DNA of 10,984 nt from Gammaproteobacteria bacterium (GCA_015661095.1 JACVQI010000091.1:1-10984), one strand, 5' to 3'. Numbered from the stretch's first letter, positions 1-6,758 are shown. Notes: generated by a model from the letters alone, not told the origin. Program-made: numbers and translations.

Positions 1-1
1 C

Positions 2-268
2 GGGCCCGGATGTTCATTTTTCCCCGGCTGTGAAGACATCAAAAACCAGCGGATTCCAACCCTGTCCGGAATTACCCATAAGGTCGCTGCCGTGGACGAG
101 GAAGCTGGAATTGTTCTGCTGCGCATGAACTTCGGACCCGGTGCCACCTTTGATGGCAAAAACACCCTGAATGTGTGGGAGGCATTCAAGGTTTACGACA
201 ACCACGTGCATGCCGTTGAAGCATTTATGGAGGTTCTCCCGATTGGCGCGTCTTCAGGATGGGATTAA
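2..268 (+). CDS. DUF8021-like (NTF2-fold) protein, C-terminal part only
   Basis: This reading frame is open from the left edge to the TAA at 266-268 and encodes the last 88 residues of a protein whose start lies outside the window. The visible part contains a short 'VDEEAGIVL' stretch, then 'NVWEAFKVYDNHVHAVEAFM', and ends in 'PIGASSGWD'. The pattern of a strand with VDEE-G-V, then E-x-F-K-x-x-D-x-x-I/V-x-x-(V/I)-E-A, then a C-terminal P-x-G-x-x-S-G-W is what I associate with bacterial DUF8021 proteins, which have an NTF2-like fold. The gene at 7749 has the same VDEE strand, so this family appears twice in the window. No enzymatic role is established for it. The next gene starts 6 bp downstream on the same strand, so the two are probably co-transcribed. 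Family assignment is from memory of the motif; function is unknown. Confidence 0.72.
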   Translation, partial: GPGCSFFPGCEDIKNQRIPTLSGITHKVAAVDEEAGIVLLRMNFGPGATFDGKNTLNVWEAFKVYDNHVHAVEAFMEVLPIGASSGWD

Positions 269-274
269 TGAGTC

Positions 275-1417
275 ATGCATAGATACCCGATCGCGATACT
301 CGCCGCCCTTTCACTCTCCGCCCCCGCCTGGGCGCATCACGGTTTCGGCCGCTTCGAAATGAACAAGTTGGTCGAATACTCCGGGACACTGACCGGTATC
401 GACCTCGTCAATCCTCATTCCTATATGCGCTTCGAAACCATCTCGGCTGATGGCAAGCCACTATCGATGCGTTGCGAAATGCGGGCAGCAACACTGCTCA
501 AGCGCTCGGGCTGGTCGGTCGAAATGTTCGTTCCCGGTATGCACGTCGAAGTCCAGGGGCGTCCGCACCGTAACGATCCGCATTCGTGCTATCTCGAAAC
601 CTTCACGCTCGGAGAAGCACAGTCGATCAGCCGCAATGACCAGTTTTCAAGTGCAGCCCCCGCTGGCTTGCCCGACCGGCCGTTGCGGTTACCCACGGGA
701 GAACCGAACATCTCGGGCGACTGGGCCGTCGAGCAGGCCGTGCTGACGGTGCCACCGAGCGGTGGCGTCGGCGAACTCGTACCCAAGAGTATGCGCGCAG
801 CATTTGCGGCGGGTGAAATCACGATCGAAGAAATCCGCGCACGCAACCCGCGACCGGCCCCGCCGGCTTACACGGAAACCGGCCAGGCCGCCGCAGATGC
901 GTTCAGGATGTGGTCGCCCGAGGACAATCCCCGGCTCTCCTGCCAACCCACCAGCATCATCTTCGACTGGACCTTCGACTGGCCGGTGAACCGTATCACG
1001 CAAAAGACCGTGAATGGCGAGAAAATCATTGACATCGACTATGGTCTCTACAGCTTTTCGCGCCGGATTCATCTGGACATGGCGGGCCATCCGAACGGGA
1101 TTGAACCCAGCTACGCAGGTCACTCGATTGGCAGGTGGGAAGGCAACACGCTGGTCGTCGACACCGCCGGTTTCGCGCCCGGTGTGCTGGTACCGCCAAC
1201 CCGTAACAGCGACAAGCTCCACATCGTCGAGCATTTTGAGTTCGACATGGAAAATCTCGCGCTGAAACGTGAGTATACGGCCGAGGACCCGGTCTACCTG
1301 GCCGTTCCCTATTCAGGCTCGGACACTGTGTTTATCTCGGAGACGCCATTCGAGCGCCATCCCTGCAAAGAACTCACCTACGAGTTCGCGCCCGGAGTGG
1401 TAGATACGGATCGATAA
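275..1417 (+). CDS. Secreted DUF6152 protein with a second C-terminal domain
   Basis: The 380-residue product starts with a signal peptide: a short basic n-region, a hydrophobic core rich in A and L, and an AWA cleavage site after residue 20. The mature protein would then begin with His-His-Gly-Phe. Residues 21 to about 115 fit DUF6152, a periplasmic family with 'AHHxF' at the start, an 'E/VxxxGTLTxxxxxNPHSY' strand (around 35-50) and an 'RSGW...PGxxVEVxGxP' segment (77-97). Residues about 143-380 form a second domain with a 'PNISGDW' opening, 'NPRLSCQPTSI' (219-229) and the very characteristic 'GHSIGRWEGNTLVVDTAGF' (282-300). That second unit is common in hypothetical proteins of acidobacteria and gammaproteobacteria and is often seen alone; here it is fused to DUF6152. 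The ATG at 275 follows the previous stop closely, with AGGATGGG at 256-263 as a possible ribosome site. No reaction is established for either domain. Confidence 0.82.
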   Translation: MHRYPIAILAALSLSAPAWAHHGFGRFEMNKLVEYSGTLTGIDLVNPHSYMRFETISADGKPLSMRCEMRAATLLKRSGWSVEMFVPGMHVEVQGRPHRNDPHSCYLETFTLGEAQSISRNDQFSSAAPAGLPDRPLRLPTGEPNISGDWAVEQAVLTVPPSGGVGELVPKSMRAAFAAGEITIEEIRARNPRPAPPAYTETGQAAADAFRMWSPEDNPRLSCQPTSIIFDWTFDWPVNRITQKTVNGEKIIDIDYGLYSFSRRIHLDMAGHPNGIEPSYAGHSIGRWEGNTLVVDTAGFAPGVLVPPTRNSDKLHIVEHFEFDMENLALKREYTAEDPVYLAVPYSGSDTVFISETPFERHPCKELTYEFAPGVVDTDR

Positions 1418-1495
1418 AAAGTAACACAGCAAATTTTCCCTGCCAATTGATTTGCAGAAGTCATGATATTTCCTTTTTTACCTGAAGACGGTAGC

Positions 1496-1524
1496 TTGTC
1501 GATGTAAATCCTTTCGTTTATATT
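1496..1524 (+). promoter_or_regulatory. Candidate sigma70 promoter for the cytochrome/PQQ dehydrogenase gene
   Basis: A -35-like TTGTCG at 1496-1501 and a -10-like TATATT at 1519-1524 are separated by exactly 17 bp. The -10 matches five of six consensus bases and the -35 matches four. Transcription would start near 1531, leaving a leader of about 90 nt before the ATG at 1622. That leader contains a small GC-rich hairpin, CCGGG (1592-1596) with CCCGG (1603-1607), ending just before the ribosome site. Confidence 0.5.
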
Positions 1525-1621
1525 CGTTCATATGGACGCTAGAGAATAATAAGCCCGGCACTATTCACCGCTTAACACCCTTTGCAACTTTCCGGGGTCG
1601 AACCCGGCCGAGGATAAAACA

Positions 1622-3346
1622 ATGCTTAAAATAACTGTTGCCGTGCTGGCCGCAATGGCTATCGCGACACCTGCTTCAGCTCAGGATGCTAACGCCGGTC
1701 GTACCGTGTTCCAGGCGCAATGCGCCCTCTGTCACAGCGCCGCACAAGGCGACAACGGTGGCGCCCAGGGACCATCGCTGATTGGTGTCATCGGCAGAGA
1801 TGCGGCGAGTGACAGCCAGTTCGCCTATACCCAGGCGCTGCGCGATTCGCATTTACATTGGGATAAAGCAACACTGGACCGCTTCCTGACGGATCCCGCC
1901 AGCGTCGTACCCGGTACCGCGATGGCAGTGGCAATTACCGACGCCACCGAACGCGCGAATATCATTGCCTATTTCACAGCATTGAAGGACGGCACTTACA
2001 AGGAACAAGCTCCGCGCTTTGGTCCTCCCGGTGGCGGTGGTGGTTTCGGCGCTTTCGGCGGCGGCCAGCCACAACCAGAGGGTGATGCGGATTGGAAGCA
2101 GGATGCACCAGGACGTGTACATCGCATCAACACGGCTGAATTGCCGGCGCCCTTCACCACACCTTCGGCTGCCAGGTTCCCCAGGGTAGTCGAGCGCCCG
2201 GCTGATGCCGCATTAAAAGTTCCAGCGGGATTCGAAGTAAACACCTTTGCCACTGGCTTGTCCGGTCCGCGTGCCATGCAGGTCGCGCCCAATGGCGATA
2301 TTTTCGTCACCGAAACCTCAAGCGGCCGCGTGAAGGTCATGCGTCCTTCGGCCGATGGTTCACAGGCCGAGAAAATCGAGGTCTTTGCCCAGGGATTGCG
2401 TCAACCCTTCGGCATGGCTTTTTATCCAAATGGTGATAAACCTGAGTGGCTGTATGTGGCTGAAACGAACCGCGTGGTGCGTTATCCGTACTCGGTTGGT
2501 GATACCGTGGCGCGCAGCATCCCCGAAATCATCGTCGCGCAACTGTCTGCTGTCGGTGGCGGACACTACACGCGTGATATCGTGTTTTCTCCTGACGGCA
2601 AGCGCATGTTCGTATCGGTTGGTTCACAGTCAAACGTGGCCGAGAACATAACTAAAAAGACGCCTGAAGAAATCAAGGCCTGGGAAAGTGAACATGGCTT
2701 CGGCGCAGCCTGGGGTGACGAAACCAGTCGCGCCGGCGTGCTGGTGTACGAGGCCGGTATCGACCAGCCCGGCCGGGTCTTTGCCACCGGCATTCGCAAT
2801 TGCGTGGGGCTCAGCATGCAGCAGGAGACCGGTGATCTCTGGTGTACCGTCAATGAACGCGACATGCTAGGCGACGACCTGGTGCCGGATTACTCCACGA
2901 CCGTCAAGGAAGGCGGTTACTACGGCTGGCCGTGGTACTACATGGGCAACCATGAAGACCCGCGTCTAAAGGACCATCGGCCCGATCTCGCCGGCAAGGC
3001 TATCGTTCCGGACGTCCCTTATCAGGCGCATTCTGCGGCGCTGAATCTGGTGTTCTATCCGAAAAACGCCGGCAAGTCCGCATTTCCCGAGGAATATACC
3101 GGCGATGGCTTCGCCGTATTTCACGGCTCCTGGAACAGGGCATCTCGCACCGGACACAAGGTCGTGCGCGTCCTCATTGAAGACGGCAAACCGACCGGCG
3201 CCTATGAGGATTTCATGGTGGGCATGATTACCGAGGACGGCAATGCCTGGGGACGCCCGGTAGGCGCGACCGTGGCAAAGGATGGATCGCTGCTGATCAG
3301 TGATGACGGAACAAATCTCATCTATCGCATTGCATACAAGCAGTAA
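1622..3346 (+). CDS. Periplasmic cytochrome c / PQQ-type (sorbosone dehydrogenase-like) sugar dehydrogenase fusion
   Basis: The 574-residue protein has a signal peptide ending in ASA at residue 20, then a class I cytochrome c domain with the haem-binding motif CALCH (C34, C37, H38) and a likely axial methionine at M101 in 'PGTAM'. A Gly/Pro-rich linker (about 132-153) leads to a beta-propeller domain from about 185 to the end. This resembles PQQ-dependent aldose/sorbosone dehydrogenases: 'GGGHYTRDIVFSPDGK' (312-327) contains a His (H315) in the position expected for the catalytic base, 'GIRNCVGL' (390-397) matches the Arg-Asn PQQ-pocket segment, and 'GYYGWPWYY' (432-440) and 'FHGSWNRA' (500-507) are family signatures. 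By family knowledge it would oxidise a sugar or other alcohol/aldehyde in the periplasm and pass electrons to its own haem; the substrate cannot be read from sequence. AGGA at 1611-1614, 7 nt before the ATG, supports the start. The cytochrome is at the N-terminus, whereas many relatives carry it at the C-terminus. Confidence 0.87.
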   Translation: MLKITVAVLAAMAIATPASAQDANAGRTVFQAQCALCHSAAQGDNGGAQGPSLIGVIGRDAASDSQFAYTQALRDSHLHWDKATLDRFLTDPASVVPGTAMAVAITDATERANIIAYFTALKDGTYKEQAPRFGPPGGGGGFGAFGGGQPQPEGDADWKQDAPGRVHRINTAELPAPFTTPSAARFPRVVERPADAALKVPAGFEVNTFATGLSGPRAMQVAPNGDIFVTETSSGRVKVMRPSADGSQAEKIEVFAQGLRQPFGMAFYPNGDKPEWLYVAETNRVVRYPYSVGDTVARSIPEIIVAQLSAVGGGHYTRDIVFSPDGKRMFVSVGSQSNVAENITKKTPEEIKAWESEHGFGAAWGDETSRAGVLVYEAGIDQPGRVFATGIRNCVGLSMQQETGDLWCTVNERDMLGDDLVPDYSTTVKEGGYYGWPWYYMGNHEDPRLKDHRPDLAGKAIVPDVPYQAHSAALNLVFYPKNAGKSAFPEEYTGDGFAVFHGSWNRASRTGHKVVRVLIEDGKPTGAYEDFMVGMITEDGNAWGRPVGATVAKDGSLLISDDGTNLIYRIAYKQ

Positions 3347-3440
3347 TGAGGATAACTAATTCGAATAATATGCAACACTCCTGCGGAAGCTGATCGAGCG
3401 CTACACGCTGAAAATAACCACTCCCGCCGAGGCAAGCCTC

Positions 3441-3881
3441 ATGGGCGACTGGTGGGAGGGTCGCCACGATGGCCGGCTGATCGCTTTCGATGAGCGTGGC
3501 GGGCACCTGTTTCTCTATCTGGGGGAACCGGCGGAAGTGACTGAAATTCTCCTGGTGACGGCCTCGCCGGGTGAATCACGGGCACTCTCGGCAACACGGC
3601 GTCACATCGAGCGCATCGCCGGTACCGAAGGTGCTGCGCTCGCCGCGCGGTTCCGGCTCGGTGCCTCTCCTGCGGGGGAAATGTTCGACATGCCAGCGCT
3701 GCGCCTGAGCTCGCTGCGCGATGGCCTGCCGCGGCTGTCCGCGGCAGTACATGAAGTGTCGATCTTCGACAACATGCGCGGGCTGGTATTGACACTCGAT
3801 GTGACCACCTCGCCCGAGACTATCGCGGTAGATATCGAAATCGCTCTCGCCGTCTTGCGGGATTTGGAGTCCATGACCTGA
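3441..3881 (+). CDS. Hypothetical protein, possibly a fragment of a frame-shifted gene
   Basis: I do not recognise this 146-residue protein. Its codons are strongly GC-rich at the third position, like the neighbouring genes, so it has probably been under coding constraint. It has no signal peptide, no clear membrane segment and no catalytic motif I can name; it is rich in Arg, Ala and Leu and ends in a predicted helix 'ETIAVDIEIALAVLRDLES'. The ATG at 3441 is preceded by GAGG (3429-3432) at 8 nt. That GAGG can pair with CCTC (3437-3440), forming a tiny hairpin over the ribosome site. The same frame stays open upstream to 3369, reading 'TLLRKLIERYTLKITTPAEA' without an ATG, GTG or TTG, so the natural N-terminus may be longer. 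After the stop, coding-like sequence continues in another frame (separate entry). It could be a short real gene or the middle of a decayed longer one. Confidence 0.5.
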   Translation: MGDWWEGRHDGRLIAFDERGGHLFLYLGEPAEVTEILLVTASPGESRALSATRRHIERIAGTEGAALAARFRLGASPAGEMFDMPALRLSSLRDGLPRLSAAVHEVSIFDNMRGLVLTLDVTTSPETIAVDIEIALAVLRDLESMT

Positions 3882-4027
3882 GCCTGCAGCGACGCTGGGC
3901 GACGCCTTTCGATCTGAACAGCGGATTTGCTCTGGTAGCGGTCGCAGGCGGGCAGCTGCTGCCGCTCACCGGCCGCGTGTTGCCGTTTCTCGGGTATCTT
4001 GCTGTCGTGGCTCGATTCGGCCAATAA
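3878..4027 (+). pseudogene. Coding-like remnant in shifted frame following the hypothetical gene
   Basis: Directly overlapping the stop codon at 3879-3881, a different frame reads through 49 sense codons to the TAA at 4025-4027. The peptide includes 'RRWATPFDLNSGFALVAV' and 'LLPLTGRVLPFLGYLAVV', and most third positions are G or C, as in the upstream gene. It has no ATG, GTG or TTG start of its own near the junction. The simplest reading is that one base was lost near 3873-3880, cutting a roughly 195-residue or longer protein with a hydrophobic C-terminal part. A programmed frameshift or a sequencing error would look the same. The reverse strand here is also open but gives a low-complexity Ser/Arg-rich peptide, typical of a shadow. 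Confidence 0.4.
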
Positions 4028-4180
4028 TGGCCAGAACTTTCATTTATTATACTTTTCTATGGCCTCCCCGGCCAAATGTTCCCTGTTATTCACCCAGCCG
4101 ATACGGTGCAGGTACTTGACTGCGATATTCAATCATTCTAGTCTTTCACTCCTATTATCCTCAATGGCATTTGGACGTTT

Positions 4181-4969
4181 ATGGCGACACTGGACGAATT
4201 AAAAAAACAGGCCTCGGAAGCCACCCTGCGTAATCAGGTTATTACACCTGCAGCAGACAGCGTTGACCAGGAAAAGCAGTGGCACAAGCTGGCCCCGGTG
4301 ATGAAATATCTGCAAGACCATTTCACGGAATTGGCCAAAACGCTGAATGTGCTGGATAAGGGAATCATGCTGAATTTCAATATTAATGATTCCGTCACAT
4401 TAAAGGGCTTGAAGGGGAAGAATTACAAGATCACTTACCCAACCGCAGACAAGGAGAAGGAATTCGTCTTTGAGTTTGAAAACACCGGCGAGCACCCTGC
4501 TTATGCGTCCGTCCCGCAAGGTTCCCCCGCTGCTTCATTTAAAGATATCTTGATAAAAAATCAAATAAAGCATGGAACGACCGCGATTGATAAAACAAAA
4601 TCGATAAAGTTTGAAATCAACCCTCTGGTTCGAACCAAATACCACTTTGCCGCGGATATTGAAAAGGAGATCATCAGTTTGGCCATTACCAACTACAGCG
4701 ATTTATGGACACGGACCAACAACTTTAAAAAGGGTGAAATCACTTCTGAACTGATGGATGAAATAACGAAACATGTCTTACGCGAGCCGAATAAATATGA
4801 CGTGATGGTTGGCAATGTCGTCTCGGAAGAGGAGCGGACCAGAATCCGGGAAAAACTGAAGACGCAGTTGAACGCCCAGACCGCCAATAAAGAAGTGACA
4901 GCTCCACAACCTCAGCAACCAGCCAGGAAAGAAAAAACCTTGTTCGGTAGTTTATTTAAGAAAAAATAA
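4181..4969 (+). CDS. Hypothetical soluble protein with basic hydrophobic C-terminal tail
   Basis: The 262-residue product is not one I recognise. It has no signal peptide and no transmembrane segment, so it should be cytoplasmic. Residues 1-60 look helical ('LDELKKQASEATLRNQ', then 'WHKLAPVMKYLQDHFTELAKTL'); 62-130 look like alternating strands ('MLNFNINDSVTLKGL', 'EFVFEFENTG'); 155-235 are helical and charged. A Gln/Pro/Ala linker (about 236-250) separates the body from a short tail, 'KTLFGSLFKKK', that mixes Phe/Leu with Lys and could touch a membrane surface or a partner protein. The start at 4181 is favoured because the frame has a TAG at 4139-4141 and no other usual start codon between; only a weak GGA (4173-4175) precedes it. 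It stands alone on the + strand, tail to tail with the next gene. Third positions are less GC-rich than in the upstream genes. Confidence 0.75.
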   Translation: MATLDELKKQASEATLRNQVITPAADSVDQEKQWHKLAPVMKYLQDHFTELAKTLNVLDKGIMLNFNINDSVTLKGLKGKNYKITYPTADKEKEFVFEFENTGEHPAYASVPQGSPAASFKDILIKNQIKHGTTAIDKTKSIKFEINPLVRTKYHFAADIEKEIISLAITNYSDLWTRTNNFKKGEITSELMDEITKHVLREPNKYDVMVGNVVSEEERTRIREKLKTQLNAQTANKEVTAPQPQQPARKEKTLFGSLFKKK

Positions 4970-4993
4970 TATCAAGGTCCGGCCAATCGACCG

Positions 4994-5006
4994 CAGGCAA
5001 TGCCTG
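4994..5006. repeat. Short inverted repeat between convergent genes
   Basis: CAGGCA (4994-4999) and TGCCTG (5001-5006) are perfect inverted copies around one base, in the 50-bp gap between two convergent genes. A second pair, CGCGA (5010-5014) and TCGCG (5023-5027), overlaps the stop codon of the minus-strand gene. Neither is followed by a T tract on either strand, so factor-independent termination is not well supported. Confidence 0.3.
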
Positions 5007-5019
5007 ACACGCGAATCCT

Positions 5020-5595
5020 TTATCGCGGCTTGTAGGTATCGTCGTATTTCTCCGTCAATCCGGCATCGCTGGTGATGACACGCCTGGTGAAATACCAGCG
5101 ACCATCCTTTTTCGCAAGTTCGGTATATTCGCGGCCTTGTTCAAACAGCCGGGGAGCCAGTCTGACCGTATCATTCATGATACCGGTCCAGATGGTTTCG
5201 GCGGTGGCGGTAGCGCCATTCACCCGAATCCGAGGATTGTTGAGGAGCATGGTCATCCTGCCTCTGGCACCAGCCTCTCCGGTCGGAGTGTAAGCACTCT
5301 GAATGCCTGCATGGCCCTTATAGATGATACCATTCACATCGAGGATAGCGTCCTCGGTATAGTATTCAGACAGATGATCCCTGCCGGCGGCACCCATGTC
5401 CCAGTAGTAGTTACTGATCAAATCCTCGATCTGGATCCGGTCCAGCAAGTTCGCCTGCGTGGTTTGCACGTTATCGGCATATACAGATTGCGGAACCTGG
5501 AACGCCAGGAGTGCCACAACGGTGAGGAGGGACAGGAATTTACTCCCGGAAACGGCGTCCCTTGCGCCATTATATTGCCTTAGTGTATTTATCAT
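5020..5595 (-). CDS. Secreted SnoaL-like / NTF2-fold protein
   Basis: Read from the ATG at 5595-5593, the product has 191 residues. An n-region of about 20 residues with Arg and Lys precedes a hydrophobic core 'LSLLTVVALLAFQV' and a VYA cleavage site after residue 40, so the mature protein is periplasmic or exported. Residues about 45-180 fit the SnoaL-like NTF2 fold: an N-terminal helix 'DRIQIEDLISNYYWDMG', then 'LSEYYTEDAILDVNG' and 'GIQSAY', followed by strands and a C-terminal 'DGRWYFTRRVITSD'. This fold is used by ketosteroid isomerases, polyketide cyclases and many non-enzymes, so the substrate is open. The Met at 5649 would add 18 residues in front of the signal peptide and is less likely; GGGGG lies 5 nt before the chosen ATG. 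The gene faces the pilin/TM2 fusion across a 216-bp divergent region. Confidence 0.75.
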   Translation of the reverse strand: MINTLRQYNGARDAVSGSKFLSLLTVVALLAFQVPQSVYADNVQTTQANLLDRIQIEDLISNYYWDMGAAGRDHLSEYYTEDAILDVNGIIYKGHAGIQSAYTPTGEAGARGRMTMLLNNPRIRVNGATATAETIWTGIMNDTVRLAPRLFEQGREYTELAKKDGRWYFTRRVITSDAGLTEKYDDTYKPR

Positions 5596-5744
5596 TGCGA
5601 CCCCCACATGATTGAAGTATTTGATCACTAGTACAGCGCTTATAAGCATAAGCTAGCAAAGCGCGTGGTGGCTGGCAAGCTGGAAGTCTAATCGATAGAA
5701 GGAACAGGGTAATATTTTCCGTTCTGGTTTATATTTCTGGGAAT

Positions 5745-5769
5745 TAGCTGCTATATTGATACACAGCTA
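5745..5769 (+). promoter_or_regulatory. Extended -10 promoter flanked by an inverted repeat (operator candidate)
   Basis: TGCTATATT at 5749-5757 is an extended -10 element (TG, one base, then TATATT with five of six consensus matches). There is no convincing -35, as expected for this promoter type. The element sits within an inverted repeat, TAGCTG (5745-5750) and CAGCTA (5764-5769), spaced 13 bp apart, which could be the half-sites of a dimeric repressor. It lies about 55 bp before the start of the gene at 5812. Confidence 0.4.
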
Positions 5770-5811
5770 GAATGAAATCATGCTAACGCAGCATAAGGGA
5801 GGAATGGGGAT

Positions 5812-6582
5812 ATGAATACAGTCTATTGCCGTGGTTGTGGGAAAGTGGTTCACGAAACTGCAGAAACGTGCCCAGCTTGTGGGGCTCCACAGTTTGCTGC
5901 AGGTGATAAAAATAAAGTAGTTGCGGCCTTACTCGCTTTTTTTACCGGCTCTTTCGGAATACATCGGTTTTACCTGGGACAGTGGTGGGGAGTATTATAT
6001 TTGCTGTTCTTCTGGACCATGATACCCAGCCTGGTTGCGCTGGTAGAGACCTTTGTTTTCCTGTTGTCTGATCAGAAACAATGGGACAAAAAATATAACG
6101 ATGGATTGCCTTCCGGGAAAAGTACCGGTTTTGCAATCGTACTCGTCATATTACTTGTCATATTTGGTGGTATTTTCATGGTTGGAATTCTGGCAGCAGT
6201 TAGCATACCGGCTTATCAGGATTACGTCGCCAGAGCGCAGGTAACGGAAGGATTATCTTTGGCCAGCGGCCAGAAGGTATTGCTGACGGAGTACTATGCT
6301 GATAACAGGGATTTTTCCAATATCAGCAACTCGGATTTAACAGGCGCAACATCCGGCAACTATGTCGATTCCGTGACCCTGGAAATGGCGAACGGTGAGA
6401 CAGTTGTCATTGTTACTTCCTTTAAGCAATCCGGTGTTCATCGAGATATTGCCGGCCAGAAATTCAGGCTGGCTACTGAAGATGGTGGTACAACCTGGCA
6501 ATGCGGCTATGCCATCCAAAACGAGTTATTAAAAGGCAGCGACCAGGTTGAGCCGAAATATTTACCTTCAGCTTGCAAGTAA
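5812..6582 (+). CDS. Zinc ribbon / TM2 / type IV pilin-like fusion membrane protein
   Basis: The 256-residue protein has three parts. Residues 1-30 are a zinc ribbon with two Cys pairs, CRGC (6, 9) and CPAC (20, 23). Residues about 34-92 are a TM2 domain: 'KNKVVAALLAFFTGSFGIHRFYLGQWW' contains the family's G-x-H-R-F-Y-L-G signature, followed by a second hydrophobic span and a polar end 'DQKQWDKKYN'. Residues about 106-256 match a type IV major pilin: a hydrophobic helix ending in 'GILAAVSIPAYQDYVARAQV', then 'EGLSLASGQK' and 'EYYADN', and a C-terminal disulphide pair C231 and C255 with 'KYLPSAC'. Aligned on the Pro of 'IPAYQDY' (133), the pilin -1 Gly and Glu5 positions hold Leu111 and Val116, so the prepilin peptidase site and the Glu needed for normal subunit packing are absent. 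It should therefore stay in the inner membrane with the pilin head in the periplasm. A strong ribosome site, GGAGG (5798-5802), lies 9 nt before the ATG. Confidence 0.85.
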   Translation: MNTVYCRGCGKVVHETAETCPACGAPQFAAGDKNKVVAALLAFFTGSFGIHRFYLGQWWGVLYLLFFWTMIPSLVALVETFVFLLSDQKQWDKKYNDGLPSGKSTGFAIVLVILLVIFGGIFMVGILAAVSIPAYQDYVARAQVTEGLSLASGQKVLLTEYYADNRDFSNISNSDLTGATSGNYVDSVTLEMANGETVVIVTSFKQSGVHRDIAGQKFRLATEDGGTTWQCGYAIQNELLKGSDQVEPKYLPSACK

Positions 6583-6605
6583 ATATATAACTATCATTAA
6601 TTCAG

Positions 6606-6660
6606 TCAGGACGATAAGGAATCGATATCCGATCATTCCTGTTCGTCCTGATCTTTTAAT
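6606..6660 (+). terminator. Rho-independent terminator after the pilin/TM2 gene
   Basis: TCAGGACGA (6606-6614) pairs perfectly with TCGTCCTGA (6643-6651); inside it, AGGAAT (6617-6622) pairs with ATTCCT (6635-6640). The stem is followed by TCTTTTAAT. It lies 23 bp after the stop codon. Confidence 0.8.
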
Positions 6661-6752
6661 TTCTCCTTGTAGTCAGATATCGCCTGTTGATCCGAGCAAT
6701 CTCATTGCTTGTTTATCCGGCTGGCGTTACGATCAGCCTCGCACACTGGCGT

Positions 6753-6758
6753 TATAAT
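6753..6758 (+). promoter_or_regulatory. Consensus -10 box upstream of the hydrolase gene
   Basis: A perfect TATAAT is at 6753-6758, about 107 bp before the ATG at 6866, but no recognisable -35 lies 16-18 bp upstream (CGATCA or its neighbours). The leader would include a small hairpin, TCCGG (6778-6782) with CCGGA (6789-6793). An activator-dependent promoter is possible; a chance match is also possible. Confidence 0.3.

Noticed and set aside
689..1234. Long open frame on the minus strand (181 residues)
   Set aside because: It lies wholly inside the DUF6152 gene on the other strand, which has a signal peptide and family motifs; the antisense peptide shows none. GC-rich genes commonly give such shadows.
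1429..1455. GCAAAT...ATTTGC inverted repeat after the DUF6152 gene as a terminator
   Set aside because: The stem has only 6 pairs, is AT-rich with a 15-nt loop, and the T-run at 1474-1479 is too far away.
3602..4024. Open frame on the minus strand (140 residues)
   Set aside because: The peptide is low-complexity and rich in Ser, Arg and Ala, while the plus-strand frames over the same bases show a better codon pattern.
4019..4032. GGCCA-ATAA-TGGCC hairpin as a terminator
   Set aside because: The stem has five pairs and no T tract directly follows; it overlaps the stop of the remnant frame, so it is weak evidence.
4116..4158. TTGACT (4116-4121) with TATTAT (4153-4158) as a promoter for the gene at 4181
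   Set aside because: The hexamers are 31 bp apart, and no acceptable partner was found for either at normal spacing.
5137..5583. Plus-strand open frame (148 residues) opposite the SnoaL-like gene
   Set aside because: The minus-strand product has a signal peptide and an NTF2-like pattern; the plus-strand peptide has no recognisable features.
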